In this document: piece after piece, positions 31,929 through 42,225 of the stretch
Position numbering within the stretch: position 1 is the stretch's first letter
Layout of the letters: the number at the start of each line of letters is the position of its first letter
Made by a program: the position numbers and the translations under genes
DNA from: Flammula alnicola
Taxonomy: Eukaryota; Basidiomycota; Agaricomycetes; Agaricales; Strophariaceae
Reading direction: 5' to 3'
DNA: 64,000 bases
Assembly (NCBI GenBank): GCA_015499995.1
Contig: JADNRV010000237.1
Location: 1 to 64,000, forward strand
Notes under the pieces: generated by a model
The model's database searches: none
Told to the model about the DNA's origin: nothing
The model's input: the letters and a program-made list of their open reading frames with translations, nothing else

Positions 31929-33621
31929 TTAGGATAGCCTAACCTGACCTTCTGGTTCTAGGGAGTCATCTTCGATACCATCAGCCACTGTTGCTTCGGT
32001 CCACGGTAGTCGGCCCTGATCATCTTCCACGTCTATAGAGGACCCCTCTCTATGCTGTCAGATGTTCGATACGAAATCGCCATTTTTTGGCACTTAGGTC
32101 CGGACGAAATTTCGGCGTTCTGGGCCGCATAAATATCGGACCTACCCTTTTCGAGCTCTATATGTCCGCATTAAGTATCGGACATACTTTTCAGTCAGTT
32201 TGGTCCGCACGGTCAGTAAATATACAGATTTTGGCAGAAAACGACAGTGATTATCCACCCTTCCGCCTTTGCTACCACAAAAAAGGAAAGAACAACACTG
32301 CAAGGTGCATAGTGTCCTCATTCCAAGCTTGTTCGATGCCTTCCTCTTGAACTCCCTTTATTTGCCCTTCATCAAACTCTTATTTTCCACGCTCGGTGTG
32401 CCATTAAGTTTGAGATCGCAACTGTATCACTCAGATAGAGAGAAAAACGGACGTGAATGACAACATGAAACACCATGAAGCACGGCAGGCTACTCTCTTA
32501 ACCTGTTAAATTTTCTCGGATGGTCGTTACAAAGGTGAACTTGATTGGGAATGTCGACAAAGGTCCGCATCAAGTATCGGACATCAGTACCGACTAGGCA
32601 TTTTGGTACGCGCAAAATATCGGACATTGAGCCAAATTTTGGCGTTTTGGTCCGCACTAGTATCGGACATAGGCCAGATTTTGGACCCATTTAGGTCCGC
32701 ACTAGTATCGGACCTCTTGCAGAATAAAGAGGGGTCCTGTCTATAGGTGATGGAAGCTCAGCCAGGATGGGATCCTTTCGCGGGTTGCGCGCAAGTGAAT
32801 AGATTAGATACGCCGTGAATATCACTGCGAAATGAATGCGATCAACGGGGAATTTAATACATTGCTCAATGCCATGACTCACGGATGAAAATGGAAACCC
32901 AAAGGAAGATATTCACGCTCACCATCATCTCGCATCCAGCTTGACACGTATAACTGGAAGAGATTTGCAGTTTCAGCACTGAAAGATATGAGTATCTGAA
33001 TCGTGCCAAGCGAAAGATTAGAGGCATACCGAATATTGTCAAGGCCAGTATCAACAGAACGGCTAGATGGGAGCGACTACGTGTGAGAAAGTGAGAGGAA
33101 TGCCGGTGATTGCTGTACCAATGTCTGTTGAGGGTAGAATGAGACTAAAACGTGATTGAATGCAGGAAAGACGAAAGACTGACAGTGGGGATATAGCCAG
33201 TAGCAATAAGACTCCGGTAAACAATTGTAAGGTCGGGGAGTCATCTATGAGATGAATAAACGTTAGCCAGTCCCAAGGCTTGGACAAGGAGAAGAGCACT
33301 CACCCGCCCAGAATCTGAACGACACTTGCTGCAGTTCCACAAAGCTAAACAGGCAGACGAGAACTCCAATCGACTCCAACAGACCTAGCAATCCCAGTAC
33401 GAGTGGTGTTTTCAGAGCGCTTCAGAAATTGAAGGATGTAAAGTGTACAGACCGTAGTATGTTCTAGGGTCCCATATCACATTCTTTTTCCAGAAATTCC
33501 AAATGTCGCGCGGGTGCAAGGAAGCCTCTGGGTCGGACTCTACGATTCGAAGTGATTCCACTCGCATGTTCTCGCCTTGGGAACTGTCGGAGGAGAAAGG
33601 GGAAGGGAAACTAAACTCCAA
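31929..33621 (-). CDS. Four-span membrane protein G, carrying a TIR element
   Basis: Exons are 33621-33453, 33384-33304, 33244-33184, 33124-32883, 32824-32714 and 32032-31929 if the inserted element is spliced out, giving 255 residues. The hydrophilic N-terminus (56 residues) is followed by spans ESIGVLVCLFSFVEL, QLFTGVLLLLAISPL, LAVLLILALTIFGMPLIF and NIFLWVSIFILIFTAYLIYS. The acidic tail resumes on the far side of the element (VEDDQGRLPWTEATVADG). The 714-base element lies between tail codons. Frame is kept in two ways: if only one CTATAG is left, or if an intron is used from the GTCCGA at 32713 to the TATAG at 32033. Without either, translation stops shortly inside the element. Family unknown. 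Confidence 0.58.
32033..32746. mobile_element. 714-base non-autonomous TIR element inside gene G
   Basis: Both ends are CTATAG followed by an imperfect inverted repeat (left AGGACCCCTCTCTATGCTG; right, read inward, ACAGGACCCCTCTTTATTCTG). CTATAG is its own reverse complement, so it may be part of the TIR or a 6-base target duplication. No transposase-like frame is visible. The interior holds repeated short palindromes, annotated separately. Gene G reads continuously on both sides when one CTATAG is kept, which fixes the insertion point. Confidence 0.72.
32123..32713. repeat. Dispersed palindrome array GTCCGN(9-10)CGGAC
   Basis: At least six units of a 19-20-base palindromic motif lie inside the TIR element: 32123-32142 (degenerate), 32164-32183, 32563-32582, 32606-32625 (degenerate), 32650-32668 and 32695-32713. 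The last two are identical (GTCCGcactagtatCGGAC). A partial unit lies near 32211. They cluster in the two subterminal regions and leave about 350 bases in the middle free, as expected for binding sites of a transposase acting in trans. Confidence 0.7.
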
Positions 33622-33684
33622 TGGCTCCGAGTCAGCACCATCGCGTCTCTACTAGTACGGCACCGCCGCTTTATGATGCCAACT

Positions 33685-35167
33685 TACAGCCGTTTCGGAA
33701 ATTCTTGTCCGGCGGTGAATTCCGGCGTTTTAAAATAAAATAAATCCAGAAAATCCAGAAAATGCAATAAATGCAATAAATGCAAGAATGAGCTTTAATC
33801 GAGCGATTCTGCAGTCCTTTCGAGCATTTAATGTTCCTTATATGCAACCATATCAATGCCATGCATAGTGCTCAAAGCCTGGTTGTTTCTGACGAGGTTA
33901 GGTTGTAATAGAGCCATCCAGGCCTCGAAGCCTTCAAACTTTTGATTCGGGGCCAAAGGACCTCACAAATGGAAGCCAGAACGACTGAAAATGAAGGAAG
34001 ACCGAGTGAATAGCAACTAGATATTTTCTTTTTGCTTTGCAGTGCCCCGGAGCATGTCGCAGAGGCAAGGTTGCCCACTGTGCAGCGCCACGTCATCAAG
34101 TCTTCCAGAGGCTATCGTGAACCCTCGTCAAAACCCTCAGGAAAATATTCCTACATTCCTGAGGTCCATTGCCAATGCCCCCATGCTAATAAATCCAGTT
34201 CCAGGCTTAATGACATTGGTAGAACATCTCAGTGGGCTGAAGCATGAATGCATCACCAACAATCCATTTTCTCAATTTCTTTCGCAAAAAATATGTTCTA
34301 ATACCTTCTAATACCCTTCTACATACTCCTGGGGGTGATATCTCTCCGTGAAAGTGTCTCAAGAGCTGCTTGACGAGGACTGGGAATTGTCCGAAATCAC
34401 AGACGCTCTCGGACTCGGAGTATCACCCAAAGGTATTCCACAGTCGTACCTACAAGACTCACTCGGAGTCACAGTCGACCTTGTATACTTCACAACGAAC
34501 TCATAGCGGAGCTGCGCGAGCTCATTCAGGAGAGCCTTGAGGAGAGCCTTGAGCTATACCTTGATAAGATAGGTGAATGGCTTGCACTGTATTGGCATGA
34601 AATTCAGATTTCCACGACAGCGCTCCATGTCGGACTACCGTAGGCTGAGGCTGGCCGCTGCCTGCAGCACCTGAATCATCTCATTGGGTAGCATCGGGCA
34701 TGGCTTTCGATGTAGGAAGACGAATTTTCAAGGCTTCCGGAGCCAAAGCTCGGCGGTCAGACATGCCAGGCAATGTGAGTATGTCAGAAAGCTCGCCTTC
34801 ATATTGTCCTCCTCCTCACCCTCAAAGTCTTCAGGGCCCTTCCCAAGACTTTTCATGATCTGGCTAAACTCAAAGCATCAGGAATATTTGCCATTTGTCT
34901 TGACCTCCGGCTCGGGGTCAGAATTGCTGTCTCCGACGTTCTCTTCACCGTCAGACACGGGAAAGTCCAAGGGATGATTGTCGTAGCCATTAGACATGAT
35001 GTACGGATATTTAAAAGAGCGTAGATGCTCGTTTATGAGCAGTAGAGACAGTGGAAGCTATGATTCTTATTTTTTCTTATTTTTTCTTATTTTTTCGATT
35101 TGTTTCATTTATTTTATTTAAAAAACGCCGGAAATCACCGTGGACAAGAATTTCCGAAACGGCTGTA
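33685..35167. mobile_element. 1.48-kb TA-flanked TIR element
   Basis: Left end 33687-33745 (CAGCCGTTTCGGAAATTCTT...) and right end about 35107-35165 are imperfect inverted repeats of about 58 bases; TA flanks both ends (33685-33686 and 35166-35167). Subterminal short tandem repeats occur on both sides: CCAGAAAAT/TGCAATAAA units near 33745-33787 and CTTATTTTTT units near 35063-35095. The interior has short broken frames (for example 34510-34640 encoding ELRELIQESLEESLELYLDK, and a reverse frame near 34990 reading DGEENVGDSNSDPEPE), which may be transposase remains. No intact transposase is seen. Confidence 0.7.
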
Positions 35168-35966
35168 TATTTATCTCTCTGGCTTCGCATTGATCTGGGA
35201 ATATGCGACCTTGGATTATCTTGTTAATATCATACGCAATTAGTTGAAGAAGGGGAGCATACACCTGTAATCCTTCAGACAAAGATCTATAGTTGATCTA
35301 TTCAGTTTATTATGTTTTCAATTGAGGACCATTCCGCCAAGTATTTATTTATTTGTCCAATTAAATAAGTAAGTACAACATGTATTATGTAAGGACATCT
35401 GGCATCATTGGATAACTAACCCTGAATTACAAAATGCGAATTATTATTCTTGTGGTTGGTAAATTGTTGGCGAAACGACTAATAGGAGAGACGAATAGAA
35501 TCAGATTGGAATCAGATTCAAGGCGTATACGACACAAATAAAAATATGACTGCGCACGAAACTCAGGACGCTCGTATAATCATGATGGAGGTAGTTCTTT
35601 CGTACGATCTCGTAGAAATGCGCTCCTTGAGGCTTGAAATTGAAATTTGAAAGCTTGAACCCCTCTCCAACCCCTCTCACGTTCATGGCTTGCGGGAACA
35701 TCGGACATCGACGTGTCTTTTTTCCGTACCCCATTATACAATGATCCGGGAGTCCAACCAAACGCGCAGGCCAGCGCCTAAAATATTTGTGCCCCACTTA
35801 CCCCTGTTGCAAGTAATGACGTCATGCGTTATTTTTCACAGATTCGTATGTTCAATTGGAGTTCAAATAGGTAACTTATATACAATTGCAGGAAGAAAAT
35901 TCTATGGATACCAACACAATTGACAGAGACAGTACTTATTATAATTTCATACACAACACTCAGTTC
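35168..35966. other. AT-rich spacer
   Basis: No gene is seen between the TIR element and the hemerythrin gene; the right part should be the 3' UTR of that gene. Confidence 0.35.
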
Positions 35967-36854
35967 TCAGTTCTTCACGGCAGCTTCCTTCTCCTCCTGC
36001 GTTGGGAACTGAGCAAACATGTCCTTGAGCTTGTCCACAGGCGCAGCCAGCAATCCGGCAAGGGTCTCGAAGGGGGGCTTGTCAGGCGCGCCTGGGTGCG
36101 TACTGTAGTTTATTATTGTCAAACCAAGTCACGTACGCTCGAAAAATGCACTGACCGAGTAGGCGCGAATTTCTTGGTCCGTTTGAAGCTGGTAACAGCA
36201 TGGGCCGAGTCTTCCGCGCTAAGGGCCTTCATGAGGAGAGGCAAGTCAGTTTTCTCCTCGCTATCGTTATGCGGCCTCAAGCGCTCCATGACGGACTTGA
36301 GAAGAGAGGCATGCTCCTGCGATCCGGGAGCAATCGATTCGAGCTGATACAGCAGTTCCTTGACTTTCTGAAAAAATTCAGGGGCAATGAGAAAGAGAGC
36401 GGAAAGGCGACACAAGATGAAACAAACCTGGTGGTCCTCGCGATCTTTATCAGCAAGCTGTTTTCCCTGCGCACCGAGGTGCTGCTCCATGAGGGGATAC
36501 ACAACGAGCTCTTCGCCGACAGCGTGTCGTGCGACTTCCCATGTGAACTGCCGCGCCCAGCGTTCTTGTGCTTCATTGTTGCCTGCGTTCTTCAAATATT
36601 GGTCGTAGTAGGTGTACATCTGCATATCACTTTGCTAAATAACATTTCTCCCGGCAATTAGGCATGACACATACTTCCTGATGATCATCGGCGACGGCTT
36701 CGAGAAGAGTCATTGAGTGTGTCGCCATTGCGCGAGCTGCAAGTAAGAAGGTGGGTGGTCTGTGTGATGGTAGACGAGAGGCTTTGAATAAGAGGCGAGG
36801 TGGCCGGGCGAGACGTGTCAAGGAAGAATACATGACAGACGTCGTGTAAGACAT
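35967..36854 (-). CDS. Hemerythrin-like HHE domain protein
   Basis: The four exons 36854-36675, 36619-36428, 36367-36156 and 36102-35967 give 239 residues in consistent phase. The first 45 residues are rich in Arg, Ser and Leu without acidic residues, as in mitochondrial targeting sequences. The four-helix HHE core follows: LEAVADDHQE (first His, about residue 58), VARHAVGEELVVYPLMEQHL with the H-x-x-x-E pair (about 92 and 96) and another His, then KDREDHQ. A second helix pair ends with RLRPHNDSEEKTDLPLL. Such domains bind a di-iron centre and are linked to oxygen or NO sensing, iron handling or oxidative-stress defence. Its exact role in fungi is not settled. The C-terminal helix (LAGLLAAPVDKLKDMFAQFP) is an extra amphipathic piece. 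Confidence 0.82.
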
Positions 36855-38047
36855 GACTTCATCTTATGTAAACCCAACAGTGCTGGCCTGTGACGGATCT
36901 GTACGGGCGCCAAAATGCGTGATGTCATATTCTGGAACCAAATTAGCGGGGTCCATATTTTCATTTCTGAGCAGGTGTAGAGGCAACGAATATTAATGTT
37001 GGCATCGTTTTGTAGCTTGAGGATTAATGTTTGTCGGTGCTGGTGAAGTCTGAGATTTGAGCAAGATTTGAGATTTGAAAGTTATTGTGGGGAGGGGCAA
37101 CGCCTGATGTTGATTTGGGTGGCTGACTAATGGCACAGCCACCCAAAATCCGCCAAACGTCGATTGTTCGTTCGCAATTGAGGATAATTGACCACGTTCG
37201 TCGTCAATGGGCGTTTTTCACCTCTGCAACAAATCAGAAATGTTATAAAGTATGTAAAGTAGAATTAGAATATAATTTGAGACCTAAAATTATATAAAAA
37301 CTATGCTAAATCATTCCCGACGCGTCGTTAATTGTGTATTACATAATCCTTTGACCGCGTTTTTGGCCTCATTTTTAAAAGCAAAATTGCAGCTCACCAC
37401 TTGGTTTTCTTGACCACATTTATAGAGAGAAAATACACCTTTGTTTATTATCTAGGCTTTCGCCTGAAAAAATTTAAATTTACGGTTCATTCTTCGTCCC
37501 ATTACATATAGATCAGACCTTATCCTTTAACTTTTTAATATTTTTTTCAGGCGAAAGCCTAGCTATGTTATTTAACTTATATTTAGTTTTTCACCTTGCG
37601 AAAAGAGGCATGTTATGCCGTTAAATATTGTTTTTCCATTTGCTATGCAGAATTATAAGGTGGGACAACAAGTACAAACAAAATCAGCAGAACCGGCGTT
37701 GCCCCTCCCCAGTTATTGAACGAGAACCCGCGTGGGAATCCACGCCCTTGGCGGCCTTGGCCGTTCGGCGTTCGCGTTATTTTGTTGTCACGCTCCTCGG
37801 TGTCATCAAACTACGATGCTCGGATTACTTCGATACGCTCCTCGAACACCTTCTCAAGCACCTTTATTTCGGACCTATGGACGACCTCTGGGCTTTTATG
37901 CTAGCGAGAGATGCCGCGGATCAGAGACATCGACATTGAGATCTAGTAGGACCAGATGGGAGTTGAGGGATTTGTCAGTGCGTGATTTTATAGGCAATTA
38001 AACCTTCGCCTTCATCGAAATGTGATGTTCACTTATGATATTGACAG
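36855..38047. other. Spacer with hairpin element; 5' part of next gene unresolved
   Basis: Bases 36855-37450 show no gene. A hairpin element lies at 37452-37562. Bases 37700-38047 probably hold the upstream exon(s) of the gene starting at 38048, since an acceptor (TTGACAG at 38041-38047) precedes its first clear exon, but I could not choose between the three forward frames there. Confidence 0.35.
37452..37562. mobile_element. Hairpin MITE-like element, 111 bases
   Basis: CTAGGCTTTCGCCTGAAAAA at 37452-37471 is repeated as its exact reverse complement at the right end (about 37543-37562). TA (37453-37454 and 37560-37561) could be the target duplication around GGCTTTCGCC...GGCGAAAGCC. The interior is AT-rich with no coding capacity. 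As transcribed it would fold into a perfect 20-base stem. Confidence 0.68.
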
Positions 38048-39503
38048 ACGTCCCTCATTCGAATAGAAGATTCACGCTGCATCCTGACTTTGAGACCTGA
38101 GAACATGGCCGTTGTTGAGCAAAAGGTCTTCGATATATCCGGCTTGATACACCCGTACTTTGCCATCAGAACGGAGGGAGAAAAGCTGCCGGCAAAGCAG
38201 CAATTGTCCTATCTTATTCAGCGGTCGAACGGGAAACGAAAAGTGTTTCCTTTCCCGCCGAAAAGCCAAGGAGTTTTCTACTACCACCAACCGCCGGACG
38301 AACCAGAAGATCGTGCTGAAATTCGTTTCCGTCTGTGCGCCGATGTTGCTCGGTTCGCGAAAGGAACTGACATGGAACTTCCGAATGGGACACCCTGGAG
38401 CATGCCGTTGTTGAACCTTCACAGGAGCGCCGCGGCGGCGACGCAAGGTCTACTCCAACTGTCGATCAAAGAACAGCTCCTCGACCCCTCTGCTCAATTT
38501 TTTAACGTTCGACCTCTCATGACCCTTAGACCCGAGAAATTGTCGACTGTGCACCAAGAAATCTTTGATTTGTCCGGCCATACCAGACCGAATTTTCGAG
38601 TACCCAAGGGCGATTACAACTCCATACGCGGGAACAAGTCGGAATGCTATCACCATTTAGACTTATCTTATAATCACGCACAGGTCTATAAGTACGCAAA
38701 GGAAGCAAACGTGGTGGATGCGGTGTTCCCGCCTGACACCAAGGGGGTTTTTTATTATCACTTAGAGGATGGTCAGCCCGCGATATCGGGGGAAGTGCGG
38801 TTCCGCAAGTGTAGCGATTCCGTGTCATTCAATGATGGGAAAGACCTGGTCGCCGACGTCGGGAAGCCATGGTGTATGCAGCTCTGGGACATCGCTACAA
38901 GTGACCGATACATGGGACTCCGGCATCTCCTACTTCAAGAAGGCCTCGTTGACGAAGCGCTTATATCTGACATCCAACAAGTTATTAAACCCACCTGCAA
39001 GAACTTTGCTCGGCGCCTGTACACCATTGACCAGCCTTTCGCCGTTGATTTCCAGCAAGGCATCTATTCCATTCAGCTGGCAACACGCCACGGCTCTGAA
39101 CTCTCGAAATTCCAAAGCCTCTTTGTTCACCCTGGCACACAGAGGGCCGGACCCGACCGGCCCATTGTTAGGCCATATACCGGTCAGCATCTGCCATTTC
39201 TCGGGGAATTACTATAGTAGCGCTCACCAATGCATAGGTCGCGCCATGGTTCGCTTCGAATTGTCAACACTTCCGGAACACGCCGAGCTCGGACCGACGC
39301 TAGTCCTTCGGTTCCTTGAATTGCTTACGCAGATTCAATGTACCATACCGGACTATGACAACGCCGTCGTTGCACCACAGGTTGGAAGTTTGTACACAGT
39401 TCGGCGGCGCAGAAAGGGGTATGTCACTTGGTTTTACCCTTTAAACCAGAGATGCTATGGGCCCGTGATTCGTTCATTCATCGAGCTTTCTAAAACTTCA
39501 TGA
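38048..39503 (+). CDS. Unknown protein with tandem duplicated domain (5' end unresolved)
   Basis: The main exon runs 38048-39182 and joins in phase 1 to 39238-39503. Two copies of one domain follow each other. Each starts LTLRPE...Q..FDISG / MTLRPE...Q.IFDLSG and then has GVFYYH, RFRxCxD, a FxxGxDL segment and GxPWxMxL. A third region contains the spliced PYTGRAMVRFELSTLPEH and ends in SFIELSKTS. I recognise this as a type of Agaricomycete hypothetical protein but cannot name a function. The first Met in the main exon is at 38105, inside the first domain, so a start further upstream in another exon is likely. A decayed relative lies at 14753-15800. Confidence 0.6.
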
Positions 39504-40019
39504 GGTGAGTTCTCTCACTCTTCCCTTGTCAGTCTGATGTACCGCATGCTCATGGCTTTCTCTTCGTTAGTTTGTACTTCGGTTGGCGGCGCTTCTGCAG
39601 ATGGATGCAGGCTGATGGCACGATATTATTTTGTACAGGTTATCAATGTATCTAATTGTATGTGACTTTAATCTGGATTTTACGATACCTACAAGTGATG
39701 GGCGCTAATCTTTTCATGGGCACGAGGCTAGATCTCTCGATATATGTTGCTTGGATCGAGTAGCCAGAATGTTTACCTCCGCCAGCCGCATTCTGAGTTG
39801 AGCAGTTTACATTATGGCCATGTGTCTACCTCGGCTTTCGGCAGGCGCGAAGAAAACGCGACGGTCACCTGGCAGCTGGGCCATGAGCATATCACAATTT
39901 ACCGGAATACTAAAGCGGGCCAACACTTGAACAGTGCCACCTCGGACATGGACGGCTATAAATAAGATGGAATCAGAGATGATCCCACCCAATTTTCAAC
40001 CACGCATAACGAGTCCGCA
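39504..40019. other. Spacer
   Basis: Spacer between two same-strand genes; no gene or repeat is recognised. Confidence 0.35.
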
Positions 40020-41706
40020 ATGCACACTGCTCTCTTGAACCAGGATATCTTTCTTGAAATTCTCGGCCACTTGTGGACGCAATACGACCTTCAATTTCCC
40101 GAAGAAGGAGGAATCACGGACGAAAGGAGATTCGCGCAGTACGACAGAAAAATTACTCGATCTACGCTGTTGAACCTTGCCCTGACGTGCCATGCCTTTA
40201 CCGAGGGGGCACTGGACGAACTGTGGAGAAAATAGACAAGATGTCGTATTTGCTACGACTCTTGTCCGGCCTCAGATTAGTTCGCAAGCACAATCAACTT
40301 CGATACGTTCGTCATTTCAATCCTCATTTCACCTTGGATAAACCGCTGAAATATTAGTTCTTTAGATTCTCGACCGTCCTATTCTGGATTCTGAGTTGGC
40401 CTTGCTCGATAAATACGCAAGGCGTGTCCGCACGCTGATCTACTACCCGGAGGGTAATATAGATCCCTGGGTCTATTTTCGCGTCGCACAGGGGATGAAG
40501 AAGCCATTCTTTCCCCTCCTTCGCGACCTTTGCATCACAGGCTACGGTCCAGAGGTCGCGCTTCTCGTTTCGCCTTCACTTCTTCGTGTTCACGCGATGC
40601 CATATCTGGAGCGCTGTGGTCACGAAAACCCTCCAGTTATGTGGTCATTCTTCGACTCCATCCTGGAACAAGCCCCCGACATGCAGTATCTCCACTTTGG
40701 ATTCAGTATTCCCGAACGATCTTTGGATTGTATTTCTAAATTAGAGAACCTCCGCCATGTAGGGATATCTCAAGATTCGGTGGGAAGGCTCAAGACTCCA
40801 ACTCGACTGGACTCGACATTCCTTGAGACACTGGCTCACATGCGATGTCTCTCTTCGATGTATTTTTGTGGCCTCGTAGACTTCTCGTTGGAGAATTCTT
40901 TTGTCGACTTCTGTTCGCTGACAAAGCTCACTATCACTTCCACTGTGCAACAAGTTGTTCCTCTTCTACAGTCAGGCAAATGGTTCGGCCTGGAATCATT
41001 CACTCTTGCTTTTGCTGAGGGCTATAAATCACTTCAAGAACTCACTGCGGACTTCGAAGAAGCCAGTTGGCATGCGTTCTTCCTCGCTTTGCGTCAGAAT
41101 ACAGGCCAACAGTTTAAGGAGCTCAATTTGGGATACGATGCGACGTGTTGCAGAGATGGCAGCGGCAGATATGGCATTGGGAGATACCCCGATACATTTC
41201 GTCTTGTATCTGACATACGTGCCCCCATTTATGCCGATCTCCTCAAGCTCAACCTCACTAAAGTCAATATCGCCTACGCCGCCTTCTGGTCGCTTTCCCC
41301 TGCTCACATGCGAGGTTTCATCAAGGCATGGCCAGACATTGAAGAACTACATATCTTCACTCCTCGTGTCGGAACACTCGATTTCCATGCCCTCATACAA
41401 GTCGCAGAAAATCTCCCCCATCTAGAATCGCTGCTCTTTTCATTCCGGACGGAGAATGTGCCAGAACTCAACGCCGTGCCCTCCCTTTCGCACCGTCTTG
41501 TTTCTCTTAATGTCTGGGCATCTCCTTTGGTCAAACCAATGCATCTGAGTGTTGCTCGGGGCCTCTTCAAGCTCTTTCCCACTATCTGCGATTTTGAGTA
41601 TGATCCGGACGGTCCATACGCCCCGACCTGGAGACGTGCTGGGGCGATTATTCCTTTTCTACAAGACTCCGCTCGTCGTAATCAAAAAACGTTGATCTCG
41701 ACCTAA
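40020..41706 (+). pseudogene. F-box/LRR-like gene with one-base frameshift
   Basis: The gene begins with a clear F-box-type start, LLNQDIFLEILGHLW, and LLNLALTCHAFTEGALDELW. At 40229-40232 an AAAA run is followed by TAG; the continuation (IDKMSYLLRLLSGLRLV) is in the next frame, so one base is missing or extra. An intron (GTTCGT at about 40306 to TTTAG at about 40363) then leads in phase 0 to ILDRPILDSELALLDKYARR and a long exon to 41706 that is open and Leu-rich (LRR-like). Apart from the single shift the gene looks well preserved. It is therefore either very recently inactivated or the A-run was misread in the assembly. The expected role is substrate choice for an SCF ubiquitin ligase. Confidence 0.68.
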
Positions 41707-42225
41707 CAGCGCCCATATTTCTTTATGCTACGCAGAATCTCAGGGAGAGACGGAGGCCAGCCAATGTCAAACTGTAACTGAATCTGTGTCTGGCCGCATT
41801 TTTTTTGTATACTTATCGAGGCTCAATTTCCCCCATGAGAAAATGACCGTGACTGCGCGTGCAATACACGCACGCCTAGGTTTATTCGTTGACTATTTCT
41901 TGAATTCTCGGTACAGAGGCACATTCTCTGAAAAGCCAAGTATCATACCCAAGCAATAATGTCTGTCTGCGTTCCGGTTGAGATTCAAATTGAGGATTGC
42001 ATAAACATGTTACGTATAATAGAGGAGACCAAGCCCAAGAAAATAAGTATAAAAGATACGTAGTTTTCCTGAAACTAAAGTTGCGTCACCAGGGATTAAA
42101 GCATCCAGTTAAAGAACTTGAAAGCGCAATGCCAGACCAAGAAACGGGGAAGCCACAGCAACGTTAAGACGGTCGCTGTCGACATTCCCAAGGAACAAAA
42201 GAAACAAGTTTAAGCCATGAATTAA
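41707..42225. other. Convergent spacer
   Basis: This is the 3' region of two convergent genes (F-box on the left, Ser/Pro-rich protein on the right). No gene is seen. Confidence 0.4.
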
